A DNA stretch of 64,000 nucleotides from Sphingomonas taxi. GTDB taxonomy: Bacteria; Pseudomonadota; Alphaproteobacteria; Sphingomonadales; Sphingomonadaceae. Positions 44,532-55,356 of the stretch are shown one piece after another (within the stretch, counting starts at the first letter, position 1; the number at the start of each line of letters is the position of its first letter). The stretch lies in contig QFQI01000002.1 in assembly GCA_003243195.1 (NCBI GenBank), positions 186,001 through 250,000 on the forward strand. Reading direction: 5' to 3'. The notes under the pieces are model-generated. The model saw only the letters and a list, made by a program, of their open reading frames with translations, was not told where the DNA came from and searched no databases. A program made the position numbers and the translations under genes.

Positions 44532-45581
44532 TCACCCCAGCAGCGCGGCGATCTCCGCTGCCGCCGGCTGCCAGTCCAGCCGCGTCTCCGCCAGCCACGC
44601 GGCGTCGTGATAGGTGCAGCCGTAGCGGTCGCCGCCGTCGCACAGCAATGTCACGATGCTCCCCCGCTCGCCCGCCGCCGCCATCTCGCGGATCAGGTGC
44701 GCGCACGCCCACAGGTTGGTGCCCGTCGACCCGCCCACCCGGCGCCCCAGCACGGCGCCCAGCGCGCGCATCGCGCCCAGGCTGTCGGCGTCCGCCACCG
44801 CGATCATCCGGTCGATCACCCCGGGCACGAAGCTCGGCTCGACGCGCGGGCGGCCGATCCCCTCGATCCGCGACGCGCACCCTTCCGGCAGCGCGAGCTG
44901 CGCGCGATCCGCGAAGTGCCGGTGGAAGATCGAGTGCACCGGATCGGCGACGCACAGCCGCGTCGCATGACGGCGATAGCGGATGAAGCGCCCGATCGTG
45001 GCGGAAGTGCCGCCGGTGCCCGCGCCGCACACGATCCACGCCGGGACGGGATGCTCCTCCTCGCCCATCTGCGCGAAGATGCTCTCGGCGATGTTGTTGT
45101 TGCCGCGCCAGTCGGTGGCGCGCTCGGCATGGGTGAACTGGTCGAGATAATGGCCGCCCGTCTCCGTCGCGAGCCGCTGCGCCACGTCATAGACGGTGCG
45201 CGGATCGTCCACCGCGTGGATCTCGCCGCCATGGAAGCGGATCGCGTCGAGCTTGGGCGCGGCGGTCGCGGCGGGGACGACCGCGATGAAGCGCAGCCCC
45301 AGCATCTTCGCGAAATACGCCTCGCTGACCGCGGTCGATCCCGACGACGCCTCGATCACGCAGGTGTCCGGCCCGATCCACTCGTTGCACAAGGCGTACA
45401 GGAACAGCGAGCGCGCGAGGCGATGCTTCAGGCTGCCGGTCGGATGGCTGCTCTCGTCCTTCAGGTACAGATGGATGCCGTCGTGGCGCGGCAGGTCGAC
45501 CTGGATCAGATGCGTGTCGGCGGAGCGGTTGTAATCCGCCTCGATCCGCCGCACCGCCTCGGCCAGCCACGCACGGCTCAT
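44532..45581 (-). CDS. PLP-dependent cysteine synthase-family enzyme (Cds1-like)
   Basis: A 349-residue fold-type II PLP enzyme. HPTGSLKHR provides the Schiff-base lysine, ASSGSTAVSEAYFAK the substrate/phosphate loop and CGAGTGGTSATIG the PLP-phosphate loop. The acidic-edge LYLKDESSHPTGS resembles L-cysteine desulfhydrase Cds1 of mycobacteria more than CysK. It may release H2S, pyruvate and ammonia from cysteine, but synthase activity is possible. It follows the asparaginase-like gene with a 10-base gap, third in the operon with the M3 peptidase. Confidence 0.85.
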   Translation of the reverse strand: MSRAWLAEAVRRIEADYNRSADTHLIQVDLPRHDGIHLYLKDESSHPTGSLKHRLARSLFLYALCNEWIGPDTCVIEASSGSTAVSEAYFAKMLGLRFIAVVPAATAAPKLDAIRFHGGEIHAVDDPRTVYDVAQRLATETGGHYLDQFTHAERATDWRGNNNIAESIFAQMGEEEHPVPAWIVCGAGTGGTSATIGRFIRYRRHATRLCVADPVHSIFHRHFADRAQLALPEGCASRIEGIGRPRVEPSFVPGVIDRMIAVADADSLGAMRALGAVLGRRVGGSTGTNLWACAHLIREMAAAGERGSIVTLLCDGGDRYGCTYHDAAWLAETRLDWQPAAAEIAALLG

Positions 45582-45591
45582 GACGCCACCC

Positions 45592-46074
45592 TCACGATGC
45601 GACGAAGCTGTTGATCGCGCGATCCTTGCGCACCTTCGTCCCGTCGAAGATCGTGCCGTTCATCGCGATCCACACCCCCGGCCCGGCGACCTGCGCGGTG
45701 GCGAAGGCCATGCCGAGGTTGAAGGTCGCGTCGCTCTCCGCGAAGCGCGCCGGGGCCAGCGCGCCGACCAGCACGATCGTCTTTTCCGTCCGTCCCGCCA
45801 GCGCGCGCGCGGTGTCGGTCATCGTATCGGTGCCATGCGTGATGACGATGCGGTCCTCGGGCGCGGCGGCCACCGCGTCGGCGATCGTCGCGCGGTCCGC
45901 CTCGGTCAGCTCCAGGCTGTCCTTGCGCAGCACCTCCTGCACGCGGAACGGCAGCGCGACGCGCGCGATGTGCAACAGCCGCTCCACCACGCTGTCGCCG
46001 ATCTGATATTCGCTCAGCGCGTCGAAGTAGAGCTTGTCGATCGTCCCGCCGGTGGTGAGGATCAGGATGCTCAT
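45592..46074 (-). CDS. Short asparaginase-like protein (N-domain only)
   Basis: A 160-residue protein. LTTGGTIDK (about 7-14) and HGTDTMTDTA (80-89) are the two Thr motifs of bacterial L-asparaginase, and RTEKTIVLVGA supplies the conserved Lys. The C-terminal domain of 330-residue asparaginases is missing and the frame ends normally, so this is a short family type and not a broken gene. ATG 46074 overlaps the peptidase stop (ATGA). Whether it deamidates asparagine is open. Confidence 0.82.
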   Translation of the reverse strand: MSILILTTGGTIDKLYFDALSEYQIGDSVVERLLHIARVALPFRVQEVLRKDSLELTEADRATIADAVAAAPEDRIVITHGTDTMTDTARALAGRTEKTIVLVGALAPARFAESDATFNLGMAFATAQVAGPGVWIAMNGTIFDGTKVRKDRAINSFVAS

Positions 46075-48107
46075 CGCACCTCTTCCAGCAGGCCATGGCG
46101 TCGCAGCATCGCGGTCGGATCGGCATCGCGGCCGCGGAACGCGCGGAAGCTCTCCGCCGCCGGGCGCGTCGCGCCGCGCGCCAGCACTTCCTCGCGCAGC
46201 GCGGTGCCGGTCGCGCGATCGACCAGCCCGGCCTCCGCGAACCGGCCGAAGCCGTCCGCCGCCAGCACCTCCGCCCACAGATAGCTGTAATAGCCCGCGG
46301 CATAGCCGCCCGCGAAGATGTGGCTGAACCCGTGCGGGAAGCGGTGCCATGCCGGCGGGCGCAGCACCGCCACCTCGTCGCGCACCGCCTCGATCACCTC
46401 CATGGGATCGCTGCCCATCGTACCGAGATGCAGCAGCAGGTCGAACAGCGCGAATTCGAGCTGGCGGACGATGAACATTCCCGACTGGAAACGCCGCGCC
46501 GCGACCATGCGCTCGAACAAAGCGGGCGGCAGCGGCGCGCCCGTCTCGTGGTGCCCGGACATGCCGGTCAGCACGTCGCGGTCCCAGGCGAAGTCCTCCA
46601 TCAACTGGCTGGGCAGCTCCACCGCGTCCCATTCGAACCCGCTGGTGCCCGCGATCGACGGGCGATCGACGCGCGTGAACAGATGGTGGAGGCAGTGGCC
46701 GGTTTCGTGCAGCAGCGTCACCACGTCGCCATGGCTCAGCAGCGACGGCGCGGCCTCGCTTTTCGGCGCGAAGTTGCACACCAGATAGGCGACCGGCACG
46801 CGCACGCTGTTGCCGTCGCGCAGCCGTGGACGCGCCTGCGCCATCCACGCCCCGCCGCGCTTGCCCGGGCGGGCGTGCAGGTCGAGGTAGAGGCCGGCGA
46901 ACACCGCGCCGGCATCATCCACCACGTCGTAATAGGAGGCGTCGGGATGGTAGAGCGGCACGTCGTCGCGCGCCACGAGCCGGATGCCGAACAGCCGCGA
47001 CAGCAGCGCCTGCCAGCCGGCGGTGACGCGTTCGACCGGGAAATAGCCGCGCACCTCCTGCTCGTCGACCGCGTAGCGCGCCTGCCGCAGCCGGTTGGCG
47101 GCGAAGCCCGCATCCCACGGCTGAAGATCGGCGATGCCGAGTTCCTCGGCCGCATAGGCGCGCAGCGCGGCCAGATCGCGCCCGGCGGCGGGACGCGCGC
47201 GCGCGCCGAGGTCGCGCAGGAACGCCAGCACCTCGCCGGCGTTGGGCGCCATCTTCGTTTCCAGCGACAGCGCGACCGGGTCGGTGAAGCCGAGCAGCGC
47301 CGCCGCCTCGTGCCGCAGCGCGAGGATGCGCGCGATGCGCGGGCCGTTGTCGTAGGTGCCGGCGTGCGGCCCCTGGTCCGACGCGCGCGTGCCATAGGCG
47401 CGGTACACCTCGGCGCGCAGCTCGCGGTCCTCGCCGAAGGTCAGCACCGCATTGACGCTCGGCTGCTGGAGCGTGACCAGCCAGCCGTCCAGCCCCTCCG
47501 CGCGCGCGGCGGCGGCGAACATCGCCCTGTCGGTGGCGGAGATGCCCGCCAGCCGCGCCGGGTCGGTGATGTGGCAGGTCCAGGCGTCGGTGGCGTCGAG
47601 CACCGCGCTGCCGAACTCGGTGGACAGCGCCGACAGCTCGACCGACACCGTCGCGAAACGGTCGCGGGCGTCCTCGTCCAGCGCGACGCCGGCCAGCCGG
47701 AAATCGCGCACCGCATGTTCCACCGCCACGCGGTCGGCCTGCGGCAATCCGGCGAAGGCGGGTGACGCCGCCAGCGCGGTCAGCACGTCATACAGGTCGC
47801 GATACTGCGCCACGGCCATGAAATGCGCGACCAGTTTCTCCTGTCCGGCGGCGTGCGCGGCGCGCAGCTCCGGCGTATCGGCGACACCGCGCAGGTGCGA
47901 CACCGCCGACCACAGCGCGTCCACCGCCGCCTCGGCGCGCTCCAGCGGCAGCCACGCGCGCTCGAAGCTGGTCGGCCGGTCGCGCGTGACGGTCGCCACC
48001 GCCTCCGCGTGCCGGGCGAGCGCGGCATCCAGCGCGGGGGCGACCGCCTCCGGGGTGAGGGCGGTGAAGTCGGGCAGCGCCAGCGGGTCGAGCAGGGTAT
48101 CGGTCAT
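46071..48107 (-). CDS. M3-family oligopeptidase (OpdA/PrlC type)
   Basis: A 678-residue zinc endopeptidase. HETGHCLHHLF is the HEXXH zinc site, followed by the WDAVELPSQLMEDF helix with the third ligand. Length fits oligopeptidase A, which cleaves short peptides in the cytosol. No leader is visible. It heads an operon with the asparaginase-like and Cds1-like genes; together they may free and use amino acids from peptides, as inference. Confidence 0.94.
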   Translation of the reverse strand: MTDTLLDPLALPDFTALTPEAVAPALDAALARHAEAVATVTRDRPTSFERAWLPLERAEAAVDALWSAVSHLRGVADTPELRAAHAAGQEKLVAHFMAVAQYRDLYDVLTALAASPAFAGLPQADRVAVEHAVRDFRLAGVALDEDARDRFATVSVELSALSTEFGSAVLDATDAWTCHITDPARLAGISATDRAMFAAAARAEGLDGWLVTLQQPSVNAVLTFGEDRELRAEVYRAYGTRASDQGPHAGTYDNGPRIARILALRHEAAALLGFTDPVALSLETKMAPNAGEVLAFLRDLGARARPAAGRDLAALRAYAAEELGIADLQPWDAGFAANRLRQARYAVDEQEVRGYFPVERVTAGWQALLSRLFGIRLVARDDVPLYHPDASYYDVVDDAGAVFAGLYLDLHARPGKRGGAWMAQARPRLRDGNSVRVPVAYLVCNFAPKSEAAPSLLSHGDVVTLLHETGHCLHHLFTRVDRPSIAGTSGFEWDAVELPSQLMEDFAWDRDVLTGMSGHHETGAPLPPALFERMVAARRFQSGMFIVRQLEFALFDLLLHLGTMGSDPMEVIEAVRDEVAVLRPPAWHRFPHGFSHIFAGGYAAGYYSYLWAEVLAADGFGRFAEAGLVDRATGTALREEVLARGATRPAAESFRAFRGRDADPTAMLRRHGLLEEVR

Positions 48108-48165
48108 GCGCGGGGATGTAGCGATGCGCAGGCCTGAGGGGAACCGCCCGCCCCCCGCGGTCCGC

Positions 48166-49452
48166 TCAATCCTCGCTGATGAGGCTGCTGCGCGCGGTGT
48201 CGCGCATCCGCAGGTACACGATCAGCGAGATACCGATCATCGCGGTCACATACCAGTAGAAGCCCTGCTCCCAGCCGCCCTTCTTGAAGCTGAGCGCGAC
48301 ATATTCCGCCGTCCCGCCGAAGATCGTGTTGGCCAGCGCATAGGGCAGCGCCACGCCCAGCGCGCGGATGTGCGCCGGGAACAGCTCCGCCTTCACCACC
48401 GCGTTGATCGAGGTATAGCCGGTGACGATGATGAGCGCCGCCATCACCAGCAGCCCGGCGACCGTCGCGTCGCGCGTCGTCTCCAGCGCGGAGAAGATCG
48501 GGTAGGTGAACAATACCCCCGCCACGCCGAACGCGACCATCAGCGGCTTGCGCCCGATCCGGTCGGACAGCGCGCCGGCAAGCGGCTGGAGCAGCATGAA
48601 GACGAACAGCGTGACCGCGTTGATCTGCGTCGCGACCTCCTTGGAGAAGCCCGACGTGTTCACCAGGAACTTCTGCATGTAGATCGAATAGGCGTAGAAG
48701 GCGAGCGTACCGCCGGCGGTGAGCAGCATCACCACCGCGGTTTCGCGCGGGTGGTTCTTCAACAGCGCCAGGAAGCCCGAGCGGGGCGCGTCGGTCGCCT
48801 TCGCGTTCTTGAAGCTCTGCGTCTCGGCGAGACCACGGCGCAGGTAGAAGACGACCACCGCCAGCATCGCGCCGATCACGAACGGGATCCGCCAGCCCCA
48901 TTGCTCCAGCGCCGGCTTCGCCATCACCGTCTGCAGGATCAGCAGCACGGTGATCGCCAGCAACTGCCCGGAGATCAGGGTGACATACTGGAAGGACGAG
49001 AAGAAGCCGCGCCGCGACTTGCCCGCCATCTCCGACAGATAGGTGGCGCTGGCGCCATATTCGCCGCCGACCGACAGCCCCTGCATCAGCCGCGCGAGCA
49101 CCAGCAGCGTCGGCGCGACGATGCCGATCGTCTCATAGCCCGGGGTGCACGCGATGATGAGCGAGCCGGCGCACATCAGCGTCACCGACAGCGTCAGCCC
49201 CGCCTTGCGCCCCTTGCGATCGGCGTAGATCCCCATGATCCACGCGCCGATCGGCCGCATGACGAAACCGACCGCGAACACCGCCGCCGCGCTCAGCAAC
49301 TGCGCGGTCTGGTCGCCCGACGGGAAGAAATGTGGGGCGAAATACAGCGTGAACGCCGAATAGACGTACCAGTCGAACCATTCGACCAGATTGCCGGTCG
49401 AGCCGCCGATGATGGATTTCAGGCGGCTCGCGGTTTCAGGCGCACTGGCCAT
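48166..49452 (-). CDS. MFS permease of the metabolite:H+ symporter type (KgtP-like)
   Basis: A 428-residue permease with twelve membrane segments. The N-terminal IIGGSTGNLVEWFDWYVYSAF and GIYADRKGRKAGL loop (with the MFS RxGRR-type motif) and LSVGGEYGASATYL place it in the MHS branch with alpha-ketoglutarate permease KgtP. It probably imports a dicarboxylic or oxo acid with protons. It starts 24 bases after the channel gene on the same strand and lies opposite to DctB/DctD-like genes. Confidence 0.9.
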   Translation of the reverse strand: MASAPETASRLKSIIGGSTGNLVEWFDWYVYSAFTLYFAPHFFPSGDQTAQLLSAAAVFAVGFVMRPIGAWIMGIYADRKGRKAGLTLSVTLMCAGSLIIACTPGYETIGIVAPTLLVLARLMQGLSVGGEYGASATYLSEMAGKSRRGFFSSFQYVTLISGQLLAITVLLILQTVMAKPALEQWGWRIPFVIGAMLAVVVFYLRRGLAETQSFKNAKATDAPRSGFLALLKNHPRETAVVMLLTAGGTLAFYAYSIYMQKFLVNTSGFSKEVATQINAVTLFVFMLLQPLAGALSDRIGRKPLMVAFGVAGVLFTYPIFSALETTRDATVAGLLVMAALIIVTGYTSINAVVKAELFPAHIRALGVALPYALANTIFGGTAEYVALSFKKGGWEQGFYWYVTAMIGISLIVYLRMRDTARSSLISED

Positions 49453-49476
49453 TGATCTCTCCCATATCGTTTTGCG

Positions 49477-50997
49477 TCAGAACCGGAAACTGGCCCAGGC
49501 GGCCAGGAAATCCGAATCCTTGTACCCGGCATTCGCCAGCGCGTCCTTCACCATCATATGCTCGTAGCGGCCGGTCAGCGATACGCGCGGCGTTACCGTC
49601 CACACCGCCTGCGCGCGGATCAGGTCGGCGATGTGCCTGCCCGCGACGTTCTGCGTGTTCGCGAACGCCGCCCCGGACGCGCGATACACCGCCTCGTCCT
49701 CGTTGGGCCGCCACGCCATCGTATATTCGCCGGTGACGCGCAGGTTCTTCACCGGCTGCACGGTGACGTTGGGCGAGATCGCGAGCAGGTTCGTCGGGGT
49801 CAGGAACAACTGGTAGCTGTAATAGATGTTGTTGCCGTACAGCCCGCTGGGCGTGCGCAGCGTGCCCGTGCCGCTCGCCCCGCCGCCGCCGCTGGCATAG
49901 TCGACATGCACCCCGACGCGCGGCGCGCTGGCATCGCGCGCGATGCGCCACGTCTGCGCCAGGAACACCTGCCACGCGCTGATCGAACGATCGTCGAACT
50001 CGCCGCCCTGATAGTTGACGGTCCAGTCGATCGTCGCGCGGTCCACGTCCCCGTACAGGTGCAGGCCGTAGAACATCCGCTCCTCGCGCGCGGTGGTCGC
50101 CCCCCAGACGGCATGGCGGTTGCGCAGCCGCCAGACGAACGGATCGAAGAACAGCTTCGACGTGCCCAGGAAGTCGTTCGGCACCGAATAGCCGAAGGTG
50201 ACGCCGCTGAAATGGCGCGAGCCGTCGGTGCGGTCGTCGCTCAACCCCTCGCGCCCGTAATTGACGTAGCGCAGGTCGAACACGTCGACGCGCGTGCGCT
50301 TGCCGCGCGCATAGCCACGCACGCCGTCCAGCACGAAGTGCAGCGTCGGATCGTCGCGCACCGCCATCAGCAGGTTCGGACCGTCGGAGAACTCCTGCCG
50401 CCCGCCCCGCACGCCGACCTCGGCGCCGCCGATCCGGCCCTTCACCTCGCCGAACGCCTGCTGCACGGTCAGCCCGTTGCGCAGGTTGGCGCTCGGATTG
50501 CCCAGGTTCACGCCGTCGAGCCGCGCCTTGGCCAGTTCGCCGAAGAAGCGGACGTGGTCGCCCAGGTGCAGGTCCGCGCCCGCGAAGAGGCGATAGCGCT
50601 CCTGCCGCTGCGCCTCGCGGTCGCGCAGGTCGGGGTTGGTGGTCGCCTGCACCCGGTAGCGGAACTCGCCCGACAGCGTCAGATAGACGTCGCCGTCCTC
50701 GGTCAGCGGCAGGTATTTCAGCCGGTCGAGCGGGTCGTCGCGCTTGGCAGGGTCGCGCATCGCGCTCCAGTCCTCCGCCCAGCGCGAGACATTGTATTTG
50801 CCCTGCGGAATCCCCTCGCCGATCCCGGCCGAGGGATAGGAGGTGGTGGCGATCGGGGTGGCGGGCGCCTTGTCCCCCGGCTCCTGCGCGGCCGCCGGCA
50901 ACGCGCCCAGCATCGCGGCAGCGGCCAGCAGCCCGCGAGTCGCCATGTGACGCCCCGTCGATCCGGAAATCCCTGAGGCATTGAAATCAGACGTCAT
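49477..50997 (-). CDS. Alginate-export-family outer-membrane channel
   Basis: A 506-residue outer-membrane beta-barrel. It opens with a signal peptide (ALPAAAQ), contains alternating barrel strands (LTLSGEFRYRVQATTN, ERYRLFAGADLHL) and ends in Phe (AAWASFRF), the barrel-assembly signal. It matches the AlgE-like family of porins. ATG 50997 has GAGAGGA upstream; ATG 50946 gives a neater leader. The permease follows, so substrate entry across both membranes is probably linked. Substrate may be an organic acid rather than alginate. Confidence 0.85.
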   Translation of the reverse strand: MTSDFNASGISGSTGRHMATRGLLAAAAMLGALPAAAQEPGDKAPATPIATTSYPSAGIGEGIPQGKYNVSRWAEDWSAMRDPAKRDDPLDRLKYLPLTEDGDVYLTLSGEFRYRVQATTNPDLRDREAQRQERYRLFAGADLHLGDHVRFFGELAKARLDGVNLGNPSANLRNGLTVQQAFGEVKGRIGGAEVGVRGGRQEFSDGPNLLMAVRDDPTLHFVLDGVRGYARGKRTRVDVFDLRYVNYGREGLSDDRTDGSRHFSGVTFGYSVPNDFLGTSKLFFDPFVWRLRNRHAVWGATTAREERMFYGLHLYGDVDRATIDWTVNYQGGEFDDRSISAWQVFLAQTWRIARDASAPRVGVHVDYASGGGGASGTGTLRTPSGLYGNNIYYSYQLFLTPTNLLAISPNVTVQPVKNLRVTGEYTMAWRPNEDEAVYRASGAAFANTQNVAGRHIADLIRAQAVWTVTPRVSLTGRYEHMMVKDALANAGYKDSDFLAAWASFRF

Positions 50998-51084
50998 TCT
51001 ATCCTCTCGCGCCGCGTACCTCGGCTTCCGACCACCATGGTCCAGAACACCGCGAGCGACAAAGACGCGACCGCCCCTACCGTA

Positions 51085-51105
51085 AGGTCATGAATTTTGA
51101 GGTAA
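51085..51105. promoter_or_regulatory. Direct repeat between divergent operons
   Basis: AGGTCA (51085-51090) and AGGTAA (51100-51105) are 15 bases apart in an A/T-rich patch of the 193-base gap between the channel gene and the kinase gene. It could be an operator for the DctD-like regulator. The two copies differ at one base and there is no further proof. Confidence 0.3.
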
Positions 51106-51190
51106 CTTTCCCGCCCGGCGCTCCCGCCGCCCGCCATACGTCGCGAAAACCCGCGTGACTTCGACGCGCGGAATGCGATATCCCGCACGG

Positions 51191-52941
51191 ATGGCCGTGC
51201 CGCGCCTTCCCCTTCGCCTGGCGGCGCCGGTCGCGGTGATCGTGCTGGCGGTGATCTTCTATCTGCTGGCGGCGGCATGGACCGAGCGGCGCGCGCTCGA
51301 CACCGTGCGCGGCGATGCGGTGCGCACCGCCCGGCAGCAGGCGCGGCTGCTGGACAGCGAACTGGCGAAGTACCGGCTGCTGCCGATCGTGCTCAGCGAA
51401 TATGGCGACCTGCGCGATGCGCTGACGGGGGGGCCGGGAACGCAGGCGGCGCGGCGGCTGGACGGGAAGCTGGCCGGGCTGGCGCAGCGGACCGGCGCGC
51501 CGGTGATCTACGTGGTCGACGCGCGCGGCATGACCGTCTCCGCCTCCAACGCCGCCACCCCGCAGAGCTTCGTCGGTCACGACTATCGCTTCCGCCCCTA
51601 TTTCACGCGCGCGGTGCGGAGCGGGACGGCGGAATATTTCGCGCTGGGCAACGTCAGCGGGCGGCCGGGGCTGTTCATGGCGCGGCGCATCGACGCGGAC
51701 GGCGCGCTGCTGGGCGTGGTGGTGGTGAAGGTGGAGTTCGGATCGGTGGCGCGCGCGTGGGGCAACGATCCCGGCGCCACGCTGCTGATCGACGAACGCG
51801 GCATCGTGCTGGCCGCGACCGACCCGCGCGCGCGGCTGCGCACGACCCGGCCGCTGCCGCGGGCGGAGCGGGCGGCGATCCGCGCCAGCGGACAGTTCGG
51901 CGCGGAACCGCTCGCCCCCGCGCCCTATCGGCTGACGCATGGCGCGCAGGCCAGCGGCCCGGATGGCGAACGGCTGCTGGCCGTGGGCGCCGCGCTGGAC
52001 AAGCCGGACTGGCGGCTGGTGCATGTCGTGCCGGTGGCGGGGGCGCTGCGCGAGGCGGCGGGGCTCGCGCGGCTCGCCACCGCGACCGCGACGCTGGGGC
52101 TGGCGCTGCTCGCCGCGCTGCTGCTGTGGCGCACGACCCGCGCCGCGCGCGCGGCGGCCGTGCGCGCGCGCCTGCAGGCGGCGGTGGCGGAGCGCACCGT
52201 GGAACTGCGCACGGAGATGGAGCACCGCGCCGACGCCGACCGGCGCTTCCGCGCCGCGCGCGAGGAGCTGGCGCAGGCCAACCGCCTCGCCTCGCTCGGC
52301 TCGATCACCGCCGGCCTCGTGCATGAGATCAACCAGCCGGTCGCGACGATCCGTACGCTGGCGGAGAATGCGCAGCATCATCTGGCCGCGCAGCGGCTGG
52401 ATCGCGTGCGGGCCACGCTGGAGGATGCGGTCACGCTGACCGCGAAGATCGGGTCGATCACGCAGGAGATGCGCCGCTTCTCGCGCCGGGGCAGCGGCGG
52501 GATCGCGGCGGTGCCGCTGGACGAGGTGATCGAGGGGACGCGGCTGCTGGTCGGCGACCGGCTGCGCAGCGCCAGCGTCGCGCTGGACTGGCCGGCGCGC
52601 GGGCAGCCGGCGGTGATCGCCGGGCGCGTGCGGCTGGAACAGGTGCTGGTGAACCTGCTCAACAACGCCGTCGATGCCGTGGCCGGGCGCAACGATCCGC
52701 GGATCGTGCTGCTGGTGGAGGGAAAGGGAACGTGGGTGGAACTGACCGTGGCTGACAATGGCGGGGGGATCGACCCCGCGCTGGGCGAGGAGGTGTTCAG
52801 CCCGTTCGTCACCGGCAAACCCGACGGGCTGGGACTGGGGCTGGGCATCGCGCGCGACATCATGGCCGAATTCGGCGGGGCGCTGCGCGTCGCGGCCTCG
52901 CCGCTGGGCGGCGCGGCGTTCGTCGCCACGGTGCGGCGCGC

Positions 52942-52945
<4 letters not shown>
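51191..52945 (+). CDS. DctB-like sensor histidine kinase
   Basis: A 584-residue membrane kinase. The N-terminal TM helix (about 10-30) is followed by a periplasmic double-PAS sensor domain (about 35-285) with the RFRPYFTRAVRSG and GLFMARRI features of DctB, a second TM helix (about 295-315), a HisKA domain with H378 in GLVHEINQPVATI and a HATPase (NNAVDAVAG, DNGGGID, GLGLGLGIARDI). DctB senses C4-dicarboxylates. ATG 51191 is the best of three starts (51155, 51173). It overlaps the regulator gene by four bases. Confidence 0.88.
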
Positions 52946-54284
<1,339 letters not shown>

Positions 54285-54285
<1 letters not shown>

Positions 54286-55253
54286 TGCGTATGCCGTTTC
54301 GTCTCTTCCTCCTGCTGCTCGCCTTCGTCGCCCTGCCCATCTTCCCCGGGACCGCGCAGGCCGCGCCGAGCCTGCTGGACGTCGACGCACGGCTGGCGGC
54401 GATCGCGTGGCGGCTGACCACCGCCAATGCGTCGCTGTGCCGCGAGCGGCAGCCGGTGACCGGCGCGGTGCTGCACGCCGCCGATCAATATCCGCCCGAG
54501 CTGCGCGACACGTTCGCCGCGCCGGTGGCGGTGGAGCTGGTGGTGCCCGACACCCCGGCGGCGCGCGCCGGGGTGGTGGCGAACGACGGGCTGGTGGCGA
54601 TCGACGGGCGCGACGTGGCGACGGCCGGGGCGGCGGGCGACACGTTGACCAGCGCGACGCGCGACGCGGCGCAGGCGCGGATCGCGGCGCTGCCGCTCGA
54701 CGCGCCGATCGCGCTGACGCTGCGCCGCGACGGCGTGGCCCGCCACGTCACGGTACAGCCGCGCACCGGCTGCCGGGTCGAGTTCGAGGTGCTGGCCGGC
54801 GGCAAGCTCGGCGCGTCGTCGGACGGGCGCGTGGTGCAGGTCGGCGGACGCCTGTTCGAAACCTTCGCCGACGATCAGATCGCGGTGGTCGTCGCGCACG
54901 AGCTGGCGCATGCGGTGCTGCGCCACCGCGTGCGGCTGGAGGCGGCGGGCGTGCGATGGGGGCTGTTGTCCGAATTCGGCCGCAACGGCCGGCTGTTCCG
55001 CCAGACCGAGACGGAGGCCGACCTGCTCGGCGCGTACCTGCTGCGCAACGCCGGCTGGGACCCGCAACTGGCGGTGCGTTTCTGGCGCGAGCATGGCGGC
55101 AAGATCGACGGCGGCCTCTTTCGCAGCCGCACCCATCCGTCATCGAAGGACCGCGCCGACGCGATCGCCGCCGAACTGGCGACGATGCCCGCGAACGCGC
55201 CGACCCCGTACCTGCCGCCGCTGCTGGCGCGACGTGACGCGCCGCTGAAATAG
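54285..55253 (+). CDS. PDZ domain and M48-type metallopeptidase
   Basis: A 322-residue exported protein with a signal peptide (cleavage near AQAA). After about 85 residues comes a PDZ-like region (TPAARAGVVANDGLVAIDG) and then the zinc motif VVAHELAHAVLRHR with the downstream TETEADLLGAYLLR, which gives the third ligand (ExxxD). This resembles M48 peptidases with the PDZ ahead of, not after, the catalytic part. The ATG overlaps the last base of the DctD stop, so it belongs to the same operon. Role may be in envelope quality control. Confidence 0.85.
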
Positions 55254-55356
55254 GGCGGAACTGCCGGAAACGACCTGCCCGATCCGGGATTCCCGCGCGC
55301 GAGGGCGAAATGCGGCGCCGGAATGTCAGCCGGGGCCATGAGGCGCCCGCGGCACG

